Positions 1 to 9,429 of a stretch of DNA of 64,000 nt are shown here, piece by piece. The notes under the pieces were generated by a model. It saw only the letters and a program-made list of their open reading frames with translations, had not been told where the DNA came from and made no database searches. Both the position numbers and the translations under genes were made by a program. How positions within the stretch are numbered: position 1 is the first letter of the stretch; each line of letters opens with the position of its first letter. Source of the DNA: an uncultured Lachnospiraceae bacterium (GTDB taxonomy: Bacteria > Bacillota > Clostridia > Lachnospirales > Lachnospiraceae); NCBI GenBank assembly GCA_944384025.1, contig CALWRS010000002.1, positions 124,001-188,000 on the forward strand. The letters run 5' to 3'.

Positions 1-1061
1 CCATTCTTTGTCTGGCGGAAGACGCGGCGGATTTAAAGGAACGCCTTTCTCGAATGATTGTTGCGTACCGGTACGACGCAACGCCGGTTTACGCGCAGGA
101 TTTAGGCGCGGTCGGAGCGATGATGGCGCTTCTTCGCGATGCAATTCGTCCGAACCTTGTGCAGACGATCGAAAATACGCCTGCTATTGTACACGGCGGC
201 CCGTTTGCAAATATCGCGCACGGCTGCAACAGTGTTCGCGCTACAAAAGCGGCGCGAAAGTTAGCGGATATTACGATTACCGAAGCCGGGTTTGGCGCGG
301 ATTTAGGAGCTGAAAAATTCTTTCACATCAAGTGCCGCATGGCGGGCATTCGTCCGGACGCGGTTGTTCTTGTCGCTACTGTGCGCGCGCTTAAATATAA
401 CGGCGGCGCGTCCAGATATGTACTCGCAAAAGAGAATATGGAAGCGTTAAAAAAAGGAATTTGCAATCTGGAAAAGCACATTGAAAATTTACAAAAATTC
501 GGCGTTCCGGTTGTCGTTACTTTAAACCGGTTTTCGGGAGATACCGACGCAGAATTGCAATATGTTCGTGACTTTTGCTTGGAGCGAGGCTGCGATTTCG
601 CTCTTTCGGAAGTTTGGGAAAAAGGCGGAGAGGGCGGCCTAGCGCTTGCAGCGCAGCTTGTAAAGACGCTTGAAACAAAGCCGTCGGATTTTCATCTTTT
701 ATACGACGACGCCGCGCCCCTGAAGGAAAAAATCGAGACGGTGGCAAGAGAAATTTACGGAGCGGGCAGTATCAGCTTTGAACCGCAGGCAGAAGCAATG
801 CTTGGACGCATTACGGAAATGGGCTACGGCTCTTATCCAGTGTGCATTGCAAAAAATCAATACTCCTTGTCCGACGATCCTACAAAACTGGGACGCCCGC
901 AAGGCTTTCCGATTCACATTCGCGAAGTTTACGTTTCTGCCGGCGCAGGGTTTGTCGTAGCGTTAACAGGGACGATTCTTGCGATGCCCGGGCTTCCGAA
1001 GCACCCGGCGGCGGAGCGGATTGACGTAGATGCAAACGGAACAATATTGGGGCTGTTCTGA
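1..1061 (+). CDS. fhs: Formate--tetrahydrofolate ligase, C-terminal part (5' end outside window)
   Basis: ATP-dependent ligation of formate to tetrahydrofolate, giving 10-formyl-THF in cytosolic one-carbon metabolism. The open frame runs in from the left edge (first full codon at base 3) and ends at a TAA at 1059-1061, leaving about 352 residues of a family normally near 556. Conserved stretches are visible: [49 protein letters not shown] and, near the end, [17 protein letters not shown]. The N-terminal P-loop lies outside the window. The next gene begins 31 bases downstream but is functionally unrelated. A 5-formyl-THF cyclo-ligase encoded at 57.6 kb acts on the same cofactor pool. Confidence 0.97.
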   Translation, partial: ILCLAEDAADLKERLSRMIVAYRYDATPVYAQDLGAVGAMMALLRDAIRPNLVQTIENTPAIVHGGPFANIAHGCNSVRATKAARKLADITITEAGFGADLGAEKFFHIKCRMAGIRPDAVVLVATVRALKYNGGASRYVLAKENMEALKKGICNLEKHIENLQKFGVPVVVTLNRFSGDTDAELQYVRDFCLERGCDFALSEVWEKGGEGGLALAAQLVKTLETKPSDFHLLYDDAAPLKEKIETVAREIYGAGSISFEPQAEAMLGRITEMGYGSYPVCIAKNQYSLSDDPTKLGRPQGFPIHIREVYVSAGAGFVVALTGTILAMPGLPKHPAAERIDVDANGTILGLF

Positions 1062-1092
1062 AATATAAATGTACTTATGGAGGGTTTAGTTT

Positions 1093-2172
1093 ATGAAACA
1101 AAGCAAAACAAAAACCTGCTGTCTGCTTCTTGCAGCAGCGCTTCTGTTTTGCGGCTGCGGCATCCTTCCGCAGGAGGAGGAGCTGCGCACAGCGCCGGTC
1201 GTTTCCTCTATGGAGGAGGATTACTTTAGCACCGAGGAAGTAAAATCGGGCGACGTCGTAGACCGTGTACAGGTTTATTGCTACTACCAGAAGCAAAATT
1301 CCGCAAACTACGGATTTGAAGTCGTAGAGGAAGGTATTACCCTGAAAGGAATTTACGTGCAGGAAGGAGACGTTGTAAAGGCGGGTACCGTTCTTGCAGA
1401 ACTCGAGCTTGGAAGCCTTGGCGAAGAGATCGAGCAAAAGCAGCAGGCTTACGACGAACTTAGCAAACAAGTCGATTACTGTGAGAACATGCTGGAGTTT
1501 GAGCGGCAAAGACAGGAGCTTGCGGATGACTACGGCAGAGATTATGACGACGCTGCGTTAACTTCGTACGAAGAACAGCTGGAAGGGCTAAACGACCGGC
1601 TTCATATTGCGCAGCTGGAATTAGACGAAGTTTCCGAAAAGCTCAGCGAAAGACAGCTTGTAGCAGAGTTTGACGGCGTCGTTTCTTTTGTTAAGCAGTT
1701 TAACCCTTGGGAGTGGCTTCGCGCGGGAGAAACGATGGTAAGCGTGGAGAGCGAAAACGCTGCCTTTATTGGGAATACGGATCAGGGCTCGTATTTTCCG
1801 GAAGGCATGGAAGTAAACGTAACGACGACTACAGGGATTTATCAGGCGACGGTTACGGAGACAAAAGTGCTGGAAAACGGAAATACCAGACTGGTTATGG
1901 AAGTGAAAAACCCGGACAATTCGCTTGTTATAAACCTTCGCGGAACGATTAGTGCAGTAACGGCTTCGGCAGAAAACGTCACGTACATCCCGTATGCCGC
2001 GCTAAGAAAAATGGGCGATCAATACGCGGTATATGTACAGGATGCGGATGGCCTGCGGGAAATCCGGTATGTGGAAGTAGGCTTGATTGTTAGCGGCAGC
2101 CTGACGTCTGACGATAACCGCGTGGAAATTGTAAGCGGTTTAAATCCGGGCGAGACGGTCATTATTCGATAA
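1093..2172 (+). CDS. Lipoprotein membrane-fusion (adaptor) subunit of an ABC exporter, HlyD/MacA type
   Basis: Predicted extracytoplasmic adaptor, 359 residues. The N-terminus is a signal peptide with a lipobox-like end (LLFCGC, Cys about 21), so it is probably lipid-anchored. A biotinyl-lipoyl-like half-motif (GIYVQEGDVVKAGTVLAELE, residues about 90-110) is followed by a helical hairpin of about 80 residues (EQKQQAYDELSKQ ... LDEVSEKLSERQ), the second half-motif (AEFDGVVSFV) and a beta-barrel tail ending in GLNPGETVIIR. This is the standard MacA/HlyD order. An AGGGTTT-type ribosome site precedes the ATG. It heads a five-gene run with 12-18 base gaps, so it very likely works with the downstream permease and ATPases. 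The substrate cannot be read from sequence. Confidence 0.85.
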   Translation: MKQSKTKTCCLLLAAALLFCGCGILPQEEELRTAPVVSSMEEDYFSTEEVKSGDVVDRVQVYCYYQKQNSANYGFEVVEEGITLKGIYVQEGDVVKAGTVLAELELGSLGEEIEQKQQAYDELSKQVDYCENMLEFERQRQELADDYGRDYDDAALTSYEEQLEGLNDRLHIAQLELDEVSEKLSERQLVAEFDGVVSFVKQFNPWEWLRAGETMVSVESENAAFIGNTDQGSYFPEGMEVNVTTTTGIYQATVTETKVLENGNTRLVMEVKNPDNSLVINLRGTISAVTASAENVTYIPYAALRKMGDQYAVYVQDADGLREIRYVEVGLIVSGSLTSDDNRVEIVSGLNPGETVIIR

Positions 2173-2190
2173 CGCATGGAGGAGCATAAA

Positions 2191-4341
2191 ATGGGGTTGA
2201 AAAAATTGGTTCGCGCGGGGCTTGGTGTTTTTATAGCGCTTTCTTTGACGGCTTGTGGCGGAAAAGAAGAAAAAGCACCGGAGCTCTTGGAACCTACGGA
2301 AAACCGGGATGCGATTTATACAGTCGCTCGGGGAGATTTAACGACGATACACTACAGCGAGGGTTGGGTTTCTCCGGGATACATAACGTTTGCGCCCGGA
2401 TATGCTACGACCGTATCTGACATTGCGGTCAAGGTAGGCGATTCAGTCAGCCAAGGGCAGCAAATGATGAAATTGAATGCAGATTTGCAGCAGCAAATAG
2501 AAAATTTGCAGGAAGAAATCTCCATACAGGAAAAGTCGTTCGAAGTACTGCTTGAGCGGCAGGAAGACCAGTTGGACGCGCTCAAGCAGCAAAAAAGAAT
2601 GTTCCAGAATATAGGCGATAATTACAACGCGCGTCTGGTGCAGATTTCGATTGACCAAATGGAATACGAATTTTCCTTCCAAAACGCCGATACGCAGCTT
2701 CAGCTCGAAGAAATGAAGCAGACGCTTGCGGACTACGAGGAAGAAGTAAAAAATACAATCGTTACGGCGCCTTGTTCCGGGACCGTTGTTTATATGAACG
2801 CAACCGAGGACGGAGAAGTTGCGGCGGATGCTCCGTATTTAATTTTAGCCAGAGAGGATGAAAAGTATCTGGCCTGCGCGTACTTAGAGGAAGAGACGCT
2901 TGCGGAATATTCGAGCGTTCAGGTGCGAATTAACGGTGAATTGTACGATGTAGAGCATATTCCGTATACGGAGCAGGAGCTGTACGAGCGGGAAGAATCC
3001 GGAACGTTAACCGAGAGCAGGTTCTGGTCGGAATCGCTTCCGCAGACATTGCAGTACGGCGACTACGTAGCGTTCCAATTCACAAAAGTAAAAGAGGACG
3101 TTTTAAGCGTTCCAACGGATGCGCTAACGCTTACAGGTGACCAGTATTACGTCTCCATTTACAAAGACGGCAAACTGGAACAGCGAGCAGTTGAAATTGG
3201 CGAACACAATCTCAACAACACGGAGATTACTGAAGGACTTTCGGAACAGGAAAGCGTGTTCGTAGCAAAGAACCTTTCCAGTTATTCTGCAACTAAGGAA
3301 ACGGTTTCCGCGCAAAAAGGCGAGTTTTCGCTTGAAGTGAAAATGACCGGCGCAGAGCGCCATGCTGCATGGCTTGGAACGTTGGAAAATAAAATCCCAG
3401 GAACGATTACAGAGCTTTTGATTCAAAACGTTTCCGAAGTATATGTAGAAGAAGGGCAAGGGCTGTATGTAATTGAAGCGAACATTTCCGAAGTGGACAT
3501 CGCACAGGCACAGCTTGACCTTAAAAACGGGCAAAAAGAATACAGCGACCGTGTTGAACAATACGAAGAACAGATTGAAGAGCAGCAGGAACGCCTAGAG
3601 GATATGAAAAAAGGCACGGAGAAGGAATTAGCGGAAGCTGCGCTTGCAAATCTGATTAAAGAGTACGAGCAATACGTAGAAGACGGGGCTAAGCACGTAG
3701 AAGAGCTTTCTGAGCGTGCGGAAAATTTTGCTGCATGGCAGGGACAAGAAGTAACGGTTTGCGCAGAGCAAAATTGCGTAATCGAGAGCTTCTCCAGCCT
3801 CAAAGTAGGGCTTGAGCTGCCGGAAAACGAATTTATATGCAACATCCTTGACCCAAATACGTTTACAATTCGCGTAAACGATTCGAGCGGTCAGTTGCAT
3901 TACGGCCAGAAAGTTATCTACCAGTCCACCAAAAACGGAGAGAGCATTTCGGCGGAAGCAACCGTACTGTTTACGGAAGGCTCGGACAGTGTTTGGGACG
4001 GTCAGACCGTGATTGTACTGGATGACCCGGCAATGTACTACGAGGCAAACAATACTGGAACGATTGTTTTTGACCGCTGTCAAGTATCCGACGCTTTGCT
4101 CCTTTCTACGACAGTGCTTCGTCAGGAAATTATCTCCGTTGATGACGAAAATGGAGGAAATAGCGGAAATGCCCCCGGCTCGAACGAGGATTCGGAAGGT
4201 ACGGCAACGGTTTATTATGTTTGGGTGCTAAACGACGACGGAGTGACCGTGCGAAGAGACGTTGCCGTTGCAGAAACTTATTATGAGAACGCATGGATTA
4301 TCGACGGGCTGAGTGAAGACGATCTCGTTGTTACGCCGTAG
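2191..4341 (+). CDS. Double-module adaptor lipoprotein of the same ABC exporter
   Basis: Second adaptor, 716 residues from the chosen ATG at 2191. GGAGG lies at 2178-2182, so it overlaps the alternative ATG at 2176 and is well spaced only for 2191. A signal peptide ends in the lipobox LTAC (Cys about 22). It is about twice the usual adaptor length because two adaptor-like units are fused. Unit 1 (about 30-365) has AVKVGDSVSQGQQMMKLN, a coiled-coil hairpin, TAPCSGTVVYM and a barrel ending GLSEQESVFV. Unit 2 (about 370-716) repeats the order: TITELLIQNVSEVYVEEGQG, a hairpin, a barrel and the tail GLSEDDLVVTP. Both units close with a similar YYV..YKDGK / YYVWVLNDDG strand. Function is inferred from family and operon. 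Confidence 0.82.
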   Translation: MGLKKLVRAGLGVFIALSLTACGGKEEKAPELLEPTENRDAIYTVARGDLTTIHYSEGWVSPGYITFAPGYATTVSDIAVKVGDSVSQGQQMMKLNADLQQQIENLQEEISIQEKSFEVLLERQEDQLDALKQQKRMFQNIGDNYNARLVQISIDQMEYEFSFQNADTQLQLEEMKQTLADYEEEVKNTIVTAPCSGTVVYMNATEDGEVAADAPYLILAREDEKYLACAYLEEETLAEYSSVQVRINGELYDVEHIPYTEQELYEREESGTLTESRFWSESLPQTLQYGDYVAFQFTKVKEDVLSVPTDALTLTGDQYYVSIYKDGKLEQRAVEIGEHNLNNTEITEGLSEQESVFVAKNLSSYSATKETVSAQKGEFSLEVKMTGAERHAAWLGTLENKIPGTITELLIQNVSEVYVEEGQGLYVIEANISEVDIAQAQLDLKNGQKEYSDRVEQYEEQIEEQQERLEDMKKGTEKELAEAALANLIKEYEQYVEDGAKHVEELSERAENFAAWQGQEVTVCAEQNCVIESFSSLKVGLELPENEFICNILDPNTFTIRVNDSSGQLHYGQKVIYQSTKNGESISAEATVLFTEGSDSVWDGQTVIVLDDPAMYYEANNTGTIVFDRCQVSDALLLSTTVLRQEIISVDDENGGNSGNAPGSNEDSEGTATVYYVWVLNDDGVTVRRDVAVAETYYENAWIIDGLSEDDLVVTP

Positions 4342-4353
4342 GAGGGGGGACAT

Positions 4354-7209
4354 ATGCTGCGATTTATTTTTCAAAAACTGTTAAACAAGAAGTGGCTTGT
4401 CCTCTGTATTCTTGTCGGAAACATACTGCTTGTCGGGATTGCCTGCTGCAACCCGATGTATACACGGGCAGCGCTGCAAAAGATGCTGACCAAAAACATG
4501 AACCAGTCGCTTCAGGAAACGAACCAATATCCTTGCATGGAGATTATCACAGCAAAACTGAGTGAAACGCGGCTGGAAAAATATGGCTCTACCATATTTC
4601 CGGATTACCTTTCCGTTACCGAGATTGTAGAAAAGCTGTACGGAATGAAGCCGCTGCAAACGGTAACGCTTTACGATACGAGCAATTCCCAAGATGCGCG
4701 GTTTGAAACGGATCGGGGAACGGAAGGCAGCAACTCTCTTGAACTTAAGCTGGCGGCGCTTTCCGATTTGCCCGAACATGTGGAAATGATTTCCGGTTCC
4801 ATGTATTCTTCCACTGTGGACGAAGAAGGGATTATCGACTGCGTTGTTAACGAAACAGTGTACCTTTCACACGATATGGTCATCGGTGAGATCATCCAGA
4901 TGAAGTCTTACGATGACGTTTCCGGAAATCCGGTGCGCCTGCGCGTTTGCGGCGTGTTCCGTGCGAAAGATACGAGCAGCGCGTATTGGGTAAAAGATCC
5001 GCTTAGCTACGAAGAGGAGTTTTTCCTTGACAAGAGCCTCTATGAGCAGCTCTTTATGAAGGACAATACCATTGCCGGAAACGTTACGGCAACCTGGTAC
5101 ACATTGTTTGATTACACGAACATCGAAATTGAGCAGGTAGAACAGATGCTTGCGGTGCATGGTAAGCTTAACGCAGACGCCGTTGGCGACGGACAGCTCT
5201 ACGTCCCTGTAAGCACATACGAATCGATTTTCGAAGATTTTCAGGCGCAGTCCGGCAAGATTTCCAGAACTATGTGGATTTTGCAAGTACCTATCCTTGT
5301 GCTTTTGGCAGTGTTTATTTTCATGGTATCCAATCAGGTTATTACAATTGAAGCCGGTGAAATTGCCATGTTAAAGAGCCGTGGCGTAAGCCGTCGGCAG
5401 TTGATTGGTACATATTTTTTCCAGTCGCTGTTTTTGGCTTTGATTGCGCTTGTACTTGGAATTCCTTTAGGATATTTGCTTTGCCACGTTTTCGGTTCGG
5501 CAAATGCGTTCTTAGAGTTTGTCGGAAGAGCGGCTATGCCAGTGAAACTCACGGGAAGTGCGCTGCTATTTGCCCTTTTGGCTGCGTTTGCAGGCATCCT
5601 TATTATGACGCTGCCGGTACTAAAGTACGCACGCTTTAGCATTGTGGAGCAAAAGGCAAACAAAAGAAAATCGAAGCGCCCGATGTGGCAGCGCATGTTT
5701 TTGGACTTTGCTTTGCTTGCGATTTCCATTTACGCGTATTATAACTTTAACTCGCAGACCGATTTGCTCTTGCAAAAAGTTGCTAACGGAGAAGCGCTTG
5801 ACCCGCTGCTGTTTTTATCGGCGTCCCTGTTTATCCTAAGCTGTGCGATCTGCTTTTTAAGAGTAATTCCGATTTTGTCTTATTTAATCTTCCGTATCGG
5901 AAGAAAAGTTTTCCGGCCGTCGCTTTACGCATCGTTTTTGCAAATTACAAGAGACAGCCGCAAGCAAAGCTTTATTACGGTATTTCTTGTACTGACAATC
6001 GCGCTTGGTATTTTTAATGCGAACATTGCGCGGACAGTAAACGAAAACGAAGAAATTCGGCTTCGCTACGACAACGGCGCGGACGTTGTTTTGCAAGAAA
6101 AATGGCAGAGCAACGAAGCCAGCTACGAGCTAGGATATGTAGACGAGCTTGTGTACCAAGAACCCGACTTTTCCAAATACGAGCAGCTGCAAAGCGAACA
6201 TGCAAAAGAGTTGGTTTCTATGGCGCGCGTCCTTACGGACACGATAGAAGTAAGCGTTGGACGGGGAAGTTTCCCGAATACTTCTTTGATGGCAATCCAC
6301 ACAAAGGATTTTGGCAATACTGCGTGGATGCCAGAAGGGTATACGCAGCAGCACTGGTTCAACGACCTAAACGCGCTTGCCCAAAGACCGGACGGAGCGA
6401 TTATTTCCTCGAATCTGGCGCAAAATGCCGGTCTGGAAGTCGGCGGCACGTTTACGATTTATCGTTGGGACGCAAAGCAGCAGTCAAATACGAATCAGCG
6501 GCTGACGGTTGTTGCGATTGTCGATTTGTGGCCGGGCTACGAAGACAAGCGCGAAGTGAAAAACGAGGACGGAACTACAGCGCTTGAGGAGCGGTTCCTC
6601 GTTGTAACCAACATGGAAAACCTCCTGCGGGATTTTGACGTTCGTCCGTATCAGATCTGGATGCACGTAGAAGGTTCTACGGATTTTCTCTACGACTGGA
6701 TTGAAGAAAATTCCGTACGTCTGACGAGCATGACCGATACGTCGGCAGACATTCAAAACATGAAAAACGATCCGTACTTCCAAGTGACAAACGGTATGTT
6801 AACGATTACGTTTATCGTTGTCATTGTCATCTGCGCGATTGGCTTCCTGATTTACTGGATTACATCGATTCGCTCCAGAGAGTTGATTTTCGGTATTTAC
6901 CGCGCGATGGGTATGTCGATGAACGAACTAATTATGATGCTAATCAACGAGCACTTTTTTGGATCGGTACTACCGATTTTGTTTGGCGCAGGCGTTGGCG
7001 TTTTGGCATCGAAGCTCTTTGTTCCGCTGATTGAAATTGCATACTCGCCTACGATACAGACGTTGGAAATCCGTACGTTCTCTTCGGAAAGCGATATGAT
7101 TCGGATTGCGGTTGTCGTTTGCTTGATGCTGCTGTTTTGTATCAGCGCGATTTCCATGCTGCTGTCCAAGATTAAGATTAATCAGGCTTTGAAGCTTGGT
7201 GAAGACTGA
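4354..7209 (+). CDS. ABC transporter permease, FtsX/MacB superfamily (951 aa)
   Basis: Large integral-membrane subunit. One N-terminal membrane segment (about 14-33) is followed by a long extracytoplasmic region (about 40-305), a cluster of hydrophobic segments (about 307-330, 350-375, 395-420, 445-465, 485-555), a second large external domain (about 560-805) and three terminal segments ending about residue 940. This is a duplicated FtsX arrangement, longer than MacB (about 650). The cytoplasmic-loop sequence EIAMLKSRGVSRRQLIGTYF and its echo RELIFGIYRAMGMSMNELIM are typical ATPase-coupling loops of this superfamily. A strong site (GGAGGGGGG) lies just before the ATG. It sits between the adaptors and two ATPases and probably forms a mechanotransmitting exporter. 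Substrate unknown. Confidence 0.9.
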   Translation: MLRFIFQKLLNKKWLVLCILVGNILLVGIACCNPMYTRAALQKMLTKNMNQSLQETNQYPCMEIITAKLSETRLEKYGSTIFPDYLSVTEIVEKLYGMKPLQTVTLYDTSNSQDARFETDRGTEGSNSLELKLAALSDLPEHVEMISGSMYSSTVDEEGIIDCVVNETVYLSHDMVIGEIIQMKSYDDVSGNPVRLRVCGVFRAKDTSSAYWVKDPLSYEEEFFLDKSLYEQLFMKDNTIAGNVTATWYTLFDYTNIEIEQVEQMLAVHGKLNADAVGDGQLYVPVSTYESIFEDFQAQSGKISRTMWILQVPILVLLAVFIFMVSNQVITIEAGEIAMLKSRGVSRRQLIGTYFFQSLFLALIALVLGIPLGYLLCHVFGSANAFLEFVGRAAMPVKLTGSALLFALLAAFAGILIMTLPVLKYARFSIVEQKANKRKSKRPMWQRMFLDFALLAISIYAYYNFNSQTDLLLQKVANGEALDPLLFLSASLFILSCAICFLRVIPILSYLIFRIGRKVFRPSLYASFLQITRDSRKQSFITVFLVLTIALGIFNANIARTVNENEEIRLRYDNGADVVLQEKWQSNEASYELGYVDELVYQEPDFSKYEQLQSEHAKELVSMARVLTDTIEVSVGRGSFPNTSLMAIHTKDFGNTAWMPEGYTQQHWFNDLNALAQRPDGAIISSNLAQNAGLEVGGTFTIYRWDAKQQSNTNQRLTVVAIVDLWPGYEDKREVKNEDGTTALEERFLVVTNMENLLRDFDVRPYQIWMHVEGSTDFLYDWIEENSVRLTSMTDTSADIQNMKNDPYFQVTNGMLTITFIVVIVICAIGFLIYWITSIRSRELIFGIYRAMGMSMNELIMMLINEHFFGSVLPILFGAGVGVLASKLFVPLIEIAYSPTIQTLEIRTFSSESDMIRIAVVVCLMLLFCISAISMLLSKIKINQALKLGED

Positions 7210-7222
7210 CGGAGGTGGGGAA

Positions 7223-7930
7223 ATGAGCGAAATATTAAAAACTATTGGGGTAAAAAGAAGCTTTCCGGTAGCAGGCGGCTTATTCTGGGCGCTAAAAGGC
7301 ATCGACATTACCGTCCCGGAATCTGCTTTAACCATTTTAAAGGGCAGATCCGGTTCCGGTAAAACGACGCTGTTAAATATTATCGGCGCACTTGATACGC
7401 CGACCGAAGGACAGGTTTTCTTTGACGGAACCGACATTGCAAAAGCAGGCGAGAGCGAAAGAGAAAAACTTCGCCGCAAAAAAATAGGATATATCTTTCA
7501 GTCGGTAGCGCTGATTCCGGTAATGTCTGCATACGAAAACGTGGAATACGCGCTGCGGCTGGCAAACTTTAAAGGCAATTACAAAGAACGCGTAATGGAA
7601 TGTCTGCGGTTAGTCGGTCTAAGCAAGCGGGCGTCACATATGCCGGAAGAGCTCTCCGGCGGTGAACAGCAGCGTGTCGCCATTGCCAGAGCAATTGCCC
7701 ATCATCCGAAAATCATTTACGCGGATGAGCCGACGGGAGCCCTTGACTCCTCGACTTCGCTGCAGGTTATCGCTATTTTTAAAGAGCTGATTGAAAAAGA
7801 AGGCATTACGATTGTCATGACAACGCACGATCCGAAATTGATGGATTACGGCGACCTTGTTTATGAAATCGGTGACGGAGAAATCGTTTCGATCAGAAGA
7901 AATCAGGAAGGAGAGCAAGCGAATGAGTAA
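7223..7930 (+). CDS. ABC transporter ATP-binding protein, MacB/LolD type
   Basis: Cytoplasmic ATPase, 235 residues, complete single nucleotide-binding domain: Walker A GRSGSGKTT, Q-loop FQSVALIPVMSAYENVEYAL, signature [14 protein letters not shown], Walker B IIYADEPTGALD and H-loop MTTHD. The ATG at 7223 is chosen because GGAGGTGGGG lies directly upstream; an upstream in-frame start at 7196 would overlap the permease and lacks a site. The 13-base gap to the permease and 8-base overlap with the next gene show one transcript. Family members pair with FtsX-like permeases. Confidence 0.93.
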   Translation: MSEILKTIGVKRSFPVAGGLFWALKGIDITVPESALTILKGRSGSGKTTLLNIIGALDTPTEGQVFFDGTDIAKAGESEREKLRRKKIGYIFQSVALIPVMSAYENVEYALRLANFKGNYKERVMECLRLVGLSKRASHMPEELSGGEQQRVAIARAIAHHPKIIYADEPTGALDSSTSLQVIAIFKELIEKEGITIVMTTHDPKLMDYGDLVYEIGDGEIVSIRRNQEGEQANE

Positions 7931-8945
7931 ACAGGAATCGGAAACCTATCAGGCGCCGCTTCTTTCTGATGCGCTGCGCAAGTCCTTTATGCAAGCTTAC
8001 GCGAAATCCACGAACGGAGAGCTTGAGGACGAGCTGGGCGATAACGTCATGATTCTTTGCGAAAACCTCGTAAAGATTTTCAAGACGAAAGAGACGGAAG
8101 TACTTGCCTTGCAAGGCCTTGAGCTTAAAGTGGAAAAGGGCGAGTTTATTGCCATCATCGGAAGCAGCGGAAGCGGAAAATCGACGTTTCTAAACATGAT
8201 TGGCGGACTGGATCGCCCAAGCGCCGGAAAATTGTACGTAGACGGACAGGATTTGTTTAAGCTGACAGAAAAACAGCTTGTAACTTATAAGCAGCAGACC
8301 GTTGGATTTGTATGGCAGAACAATGCCAGAAACCTGTTCCCGTATCTGACTGCTATCCAAAACGTTCAGCTTCCTATGATGTTTATGGACGGGAAGGATA
8401 CGCAGCAGCGAGCAATGGATTTGCTGAACCTAGTAGGAATGGGACATAAAAAAGACAGCAAGCTAAACCAGCTCTCCGGTGGTGAGCAGCAGCGGATTGC
8501 CATTGCAATCGCGCTTGCAAACAAGCCGAAGCTGCTTCTTGCCGACGAGCCGACCGGTGCGGTTGACCAAAAGACGTCCGACGCAATTTTAGATGTGTTC
8601 CGCTACTTAAACAAAGAGCTTGGCATTACGATTGTAATTGTAACGCACGATATTAATCTGGCAACAAAGGTAAGCCGCGTCGTTATGATGCGCGACGGTA
8701 AAACGAGCAGTGAGCGCGTTATGCGAAGCGAAAAGAAGCTGGAAACGCTTCGCGGCTTTGCAGAAGAGGAAAATACGCACGATGAGTACGTAATCCTTGA
8801 CCGCGCCGGAAGAGTACAGCTGCCTAGAGAGATGCTGGATGAAATTGGCGTCCGCAGCAACCGCGTGCAGCTTAAAATTGAAAACGGCACGATTGTTGTT
8901 TCGCCAACGGAAGCCGATAAGCAAACGGCAAAAGCCGGCGGCTGA
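7923..8945 (+). CDS. ABC transporter ATP-binding protein with C-terminal AbrB-like domain
   Basis: Second ATPase of the exporter, 340 residues from the ATG at 7923, which overlaps the previous stop (ATGAGTAA). An N-terminal extension of about 45 residues precedes the nucleotide-binding domain: Walker [10 protein letters not shown], signature [14 protein letters not shown], Walker [14 protein letters not shown]-loop VTHD. After the ATPase core, residues about 285-328 ([19 protein letters not shown], then [14 protein letters not shown]) fit the swapped-hairpin AbrB/MazE/SpoVT fold pattern, in which a G-R-hydrophobic-P turn is followed by a short helix and two strands. The role of this tail is unknown; protein dimerisation or nucleic-acid contact are possibilities. 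Having two ATPase genes for one duplicated permease suggests a heterodimeric motor (inference). Confidence 0.9.
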   Translation: MSKQESETYQAPLLSDALRKSFMQAYAKSTNGELEDELGDNVMILCENLVKIFKTKETEVLALQGLELKVEKGEFIAIIGSSGSGKSTFLNMIGGLDRPSAGKLYVDGQDLFKLTEKQLVTYKQQTVGFVWQNNARNLFPYLTAIQNVQLPMMFMDGKDTQQRAMDLLNLVGMGHKKDSKLNQLSGGEQQRIAIAIALANKPKLLLADEPTGAVDQKTSDAILDVFRYLNKELGITIVIVTHDINLATKVSRVVMMRDGKTSSERVMRSEKKLETLRGFAEEENTHDEYVILDRAGRVQLPREMLDEIGVRSNRVQLKIENGTIVVSPTEADKQTAKAGG

Positions 8946-8956
8946 AAAAGAAAAAA

Positions 8957-9001
8957 GTCGGAACCGCGTTCCCCAAAAGAAAGGGCGGTTCCGATTTTTT
9001 T
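8957..9001. terminator. Bidirectional Rho-independent terminator
   Basis: Ten-base stem TCGGAACCGC (8958-8967) pairs with GCGGTTCCGA (8985-8994), followed by seven T on the plus strand. On the minus strand the same stem runs into a T-rich tract (complement of 8946-8956). It ends the exporter operon and the convergent pyrBI transcript; the pyrI stop codon lies at its edge. Confidence 0.9.
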
Positions 9002-9428
9002 AATTTTGTCCTTTATATTCCTCGTCGCAGTAAGCGCACCGATAAGTGCTTTTTTCCGGATTGGTTAAGAGGAAAACATGGGGGAGTTCCTGCTCAATGG
9101 AAGTAATGCAGCGAGGGTTTTTGCAGCGAAGAATGTTCGTAACTTTCTCCGGAAGCCGGAGCTTTCGCTTTTCTACGATTACGTTGTCTCTTATAATATT
9201 TACCGTAATGTTCGGATCGAGTACGGCAAGCGTATCCAAATCCAGAGCGAACGGACCTTCAATTTTAATGATGTCCTTTCGTCCCATCTTTTTGCTGCTG
9301 GCATTTTTTATAATTGCGACGCAGCAATCCAGTTTCCCAAGTTCTAAATACTCGTAAATGTCCATTGCATGTCCTGCAACGATGTGGTCGATAACCACGC
9401 CTTCGTGAAGTCCGCCAATGTTTAGCAT
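9000..9428 (-). CDS. pyrI: Aspartate carbamoyltransferase regulatory chain
   Basis: Allosteric subunit that binds nucleotide effectors and holds the catalytic trimers of aspartate transcarbamoylase together in pyrimidine synthesis. 142 residues from the ATG at 9428, preceded by GGAGGGCTGAT; upstream in-frame codons lie inside pyrB. The N-terminal allosteric domain begins MLNIGGLHEGVVIDHIVAG. The C-terminal zinc domain shows the four expected cysteines, C-x4-C in CKNPRC and C-x2-C in CAYC. It starts one base after the pyrB stop codon, so the two are translationally linked. Separate pyrB and pyrI genes are usual in many Clostridia but not in Bacillus. Confidence 0.96.
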   Translation of the reverse strand: MLNIGGLHEGVVIDHIVAGHAMDIYEYLELGKLDCCVAIIKNASSKKMGRKDIIKIEGPFALDLDTLAVLDPNITVNIIRDNVIVEKRKLRLPEKVTNILRCKNPRCITSIEQELPHVFLLTNPEKSTYRCAYCDEEYKGQN

Positions 9429-9429
9429 A

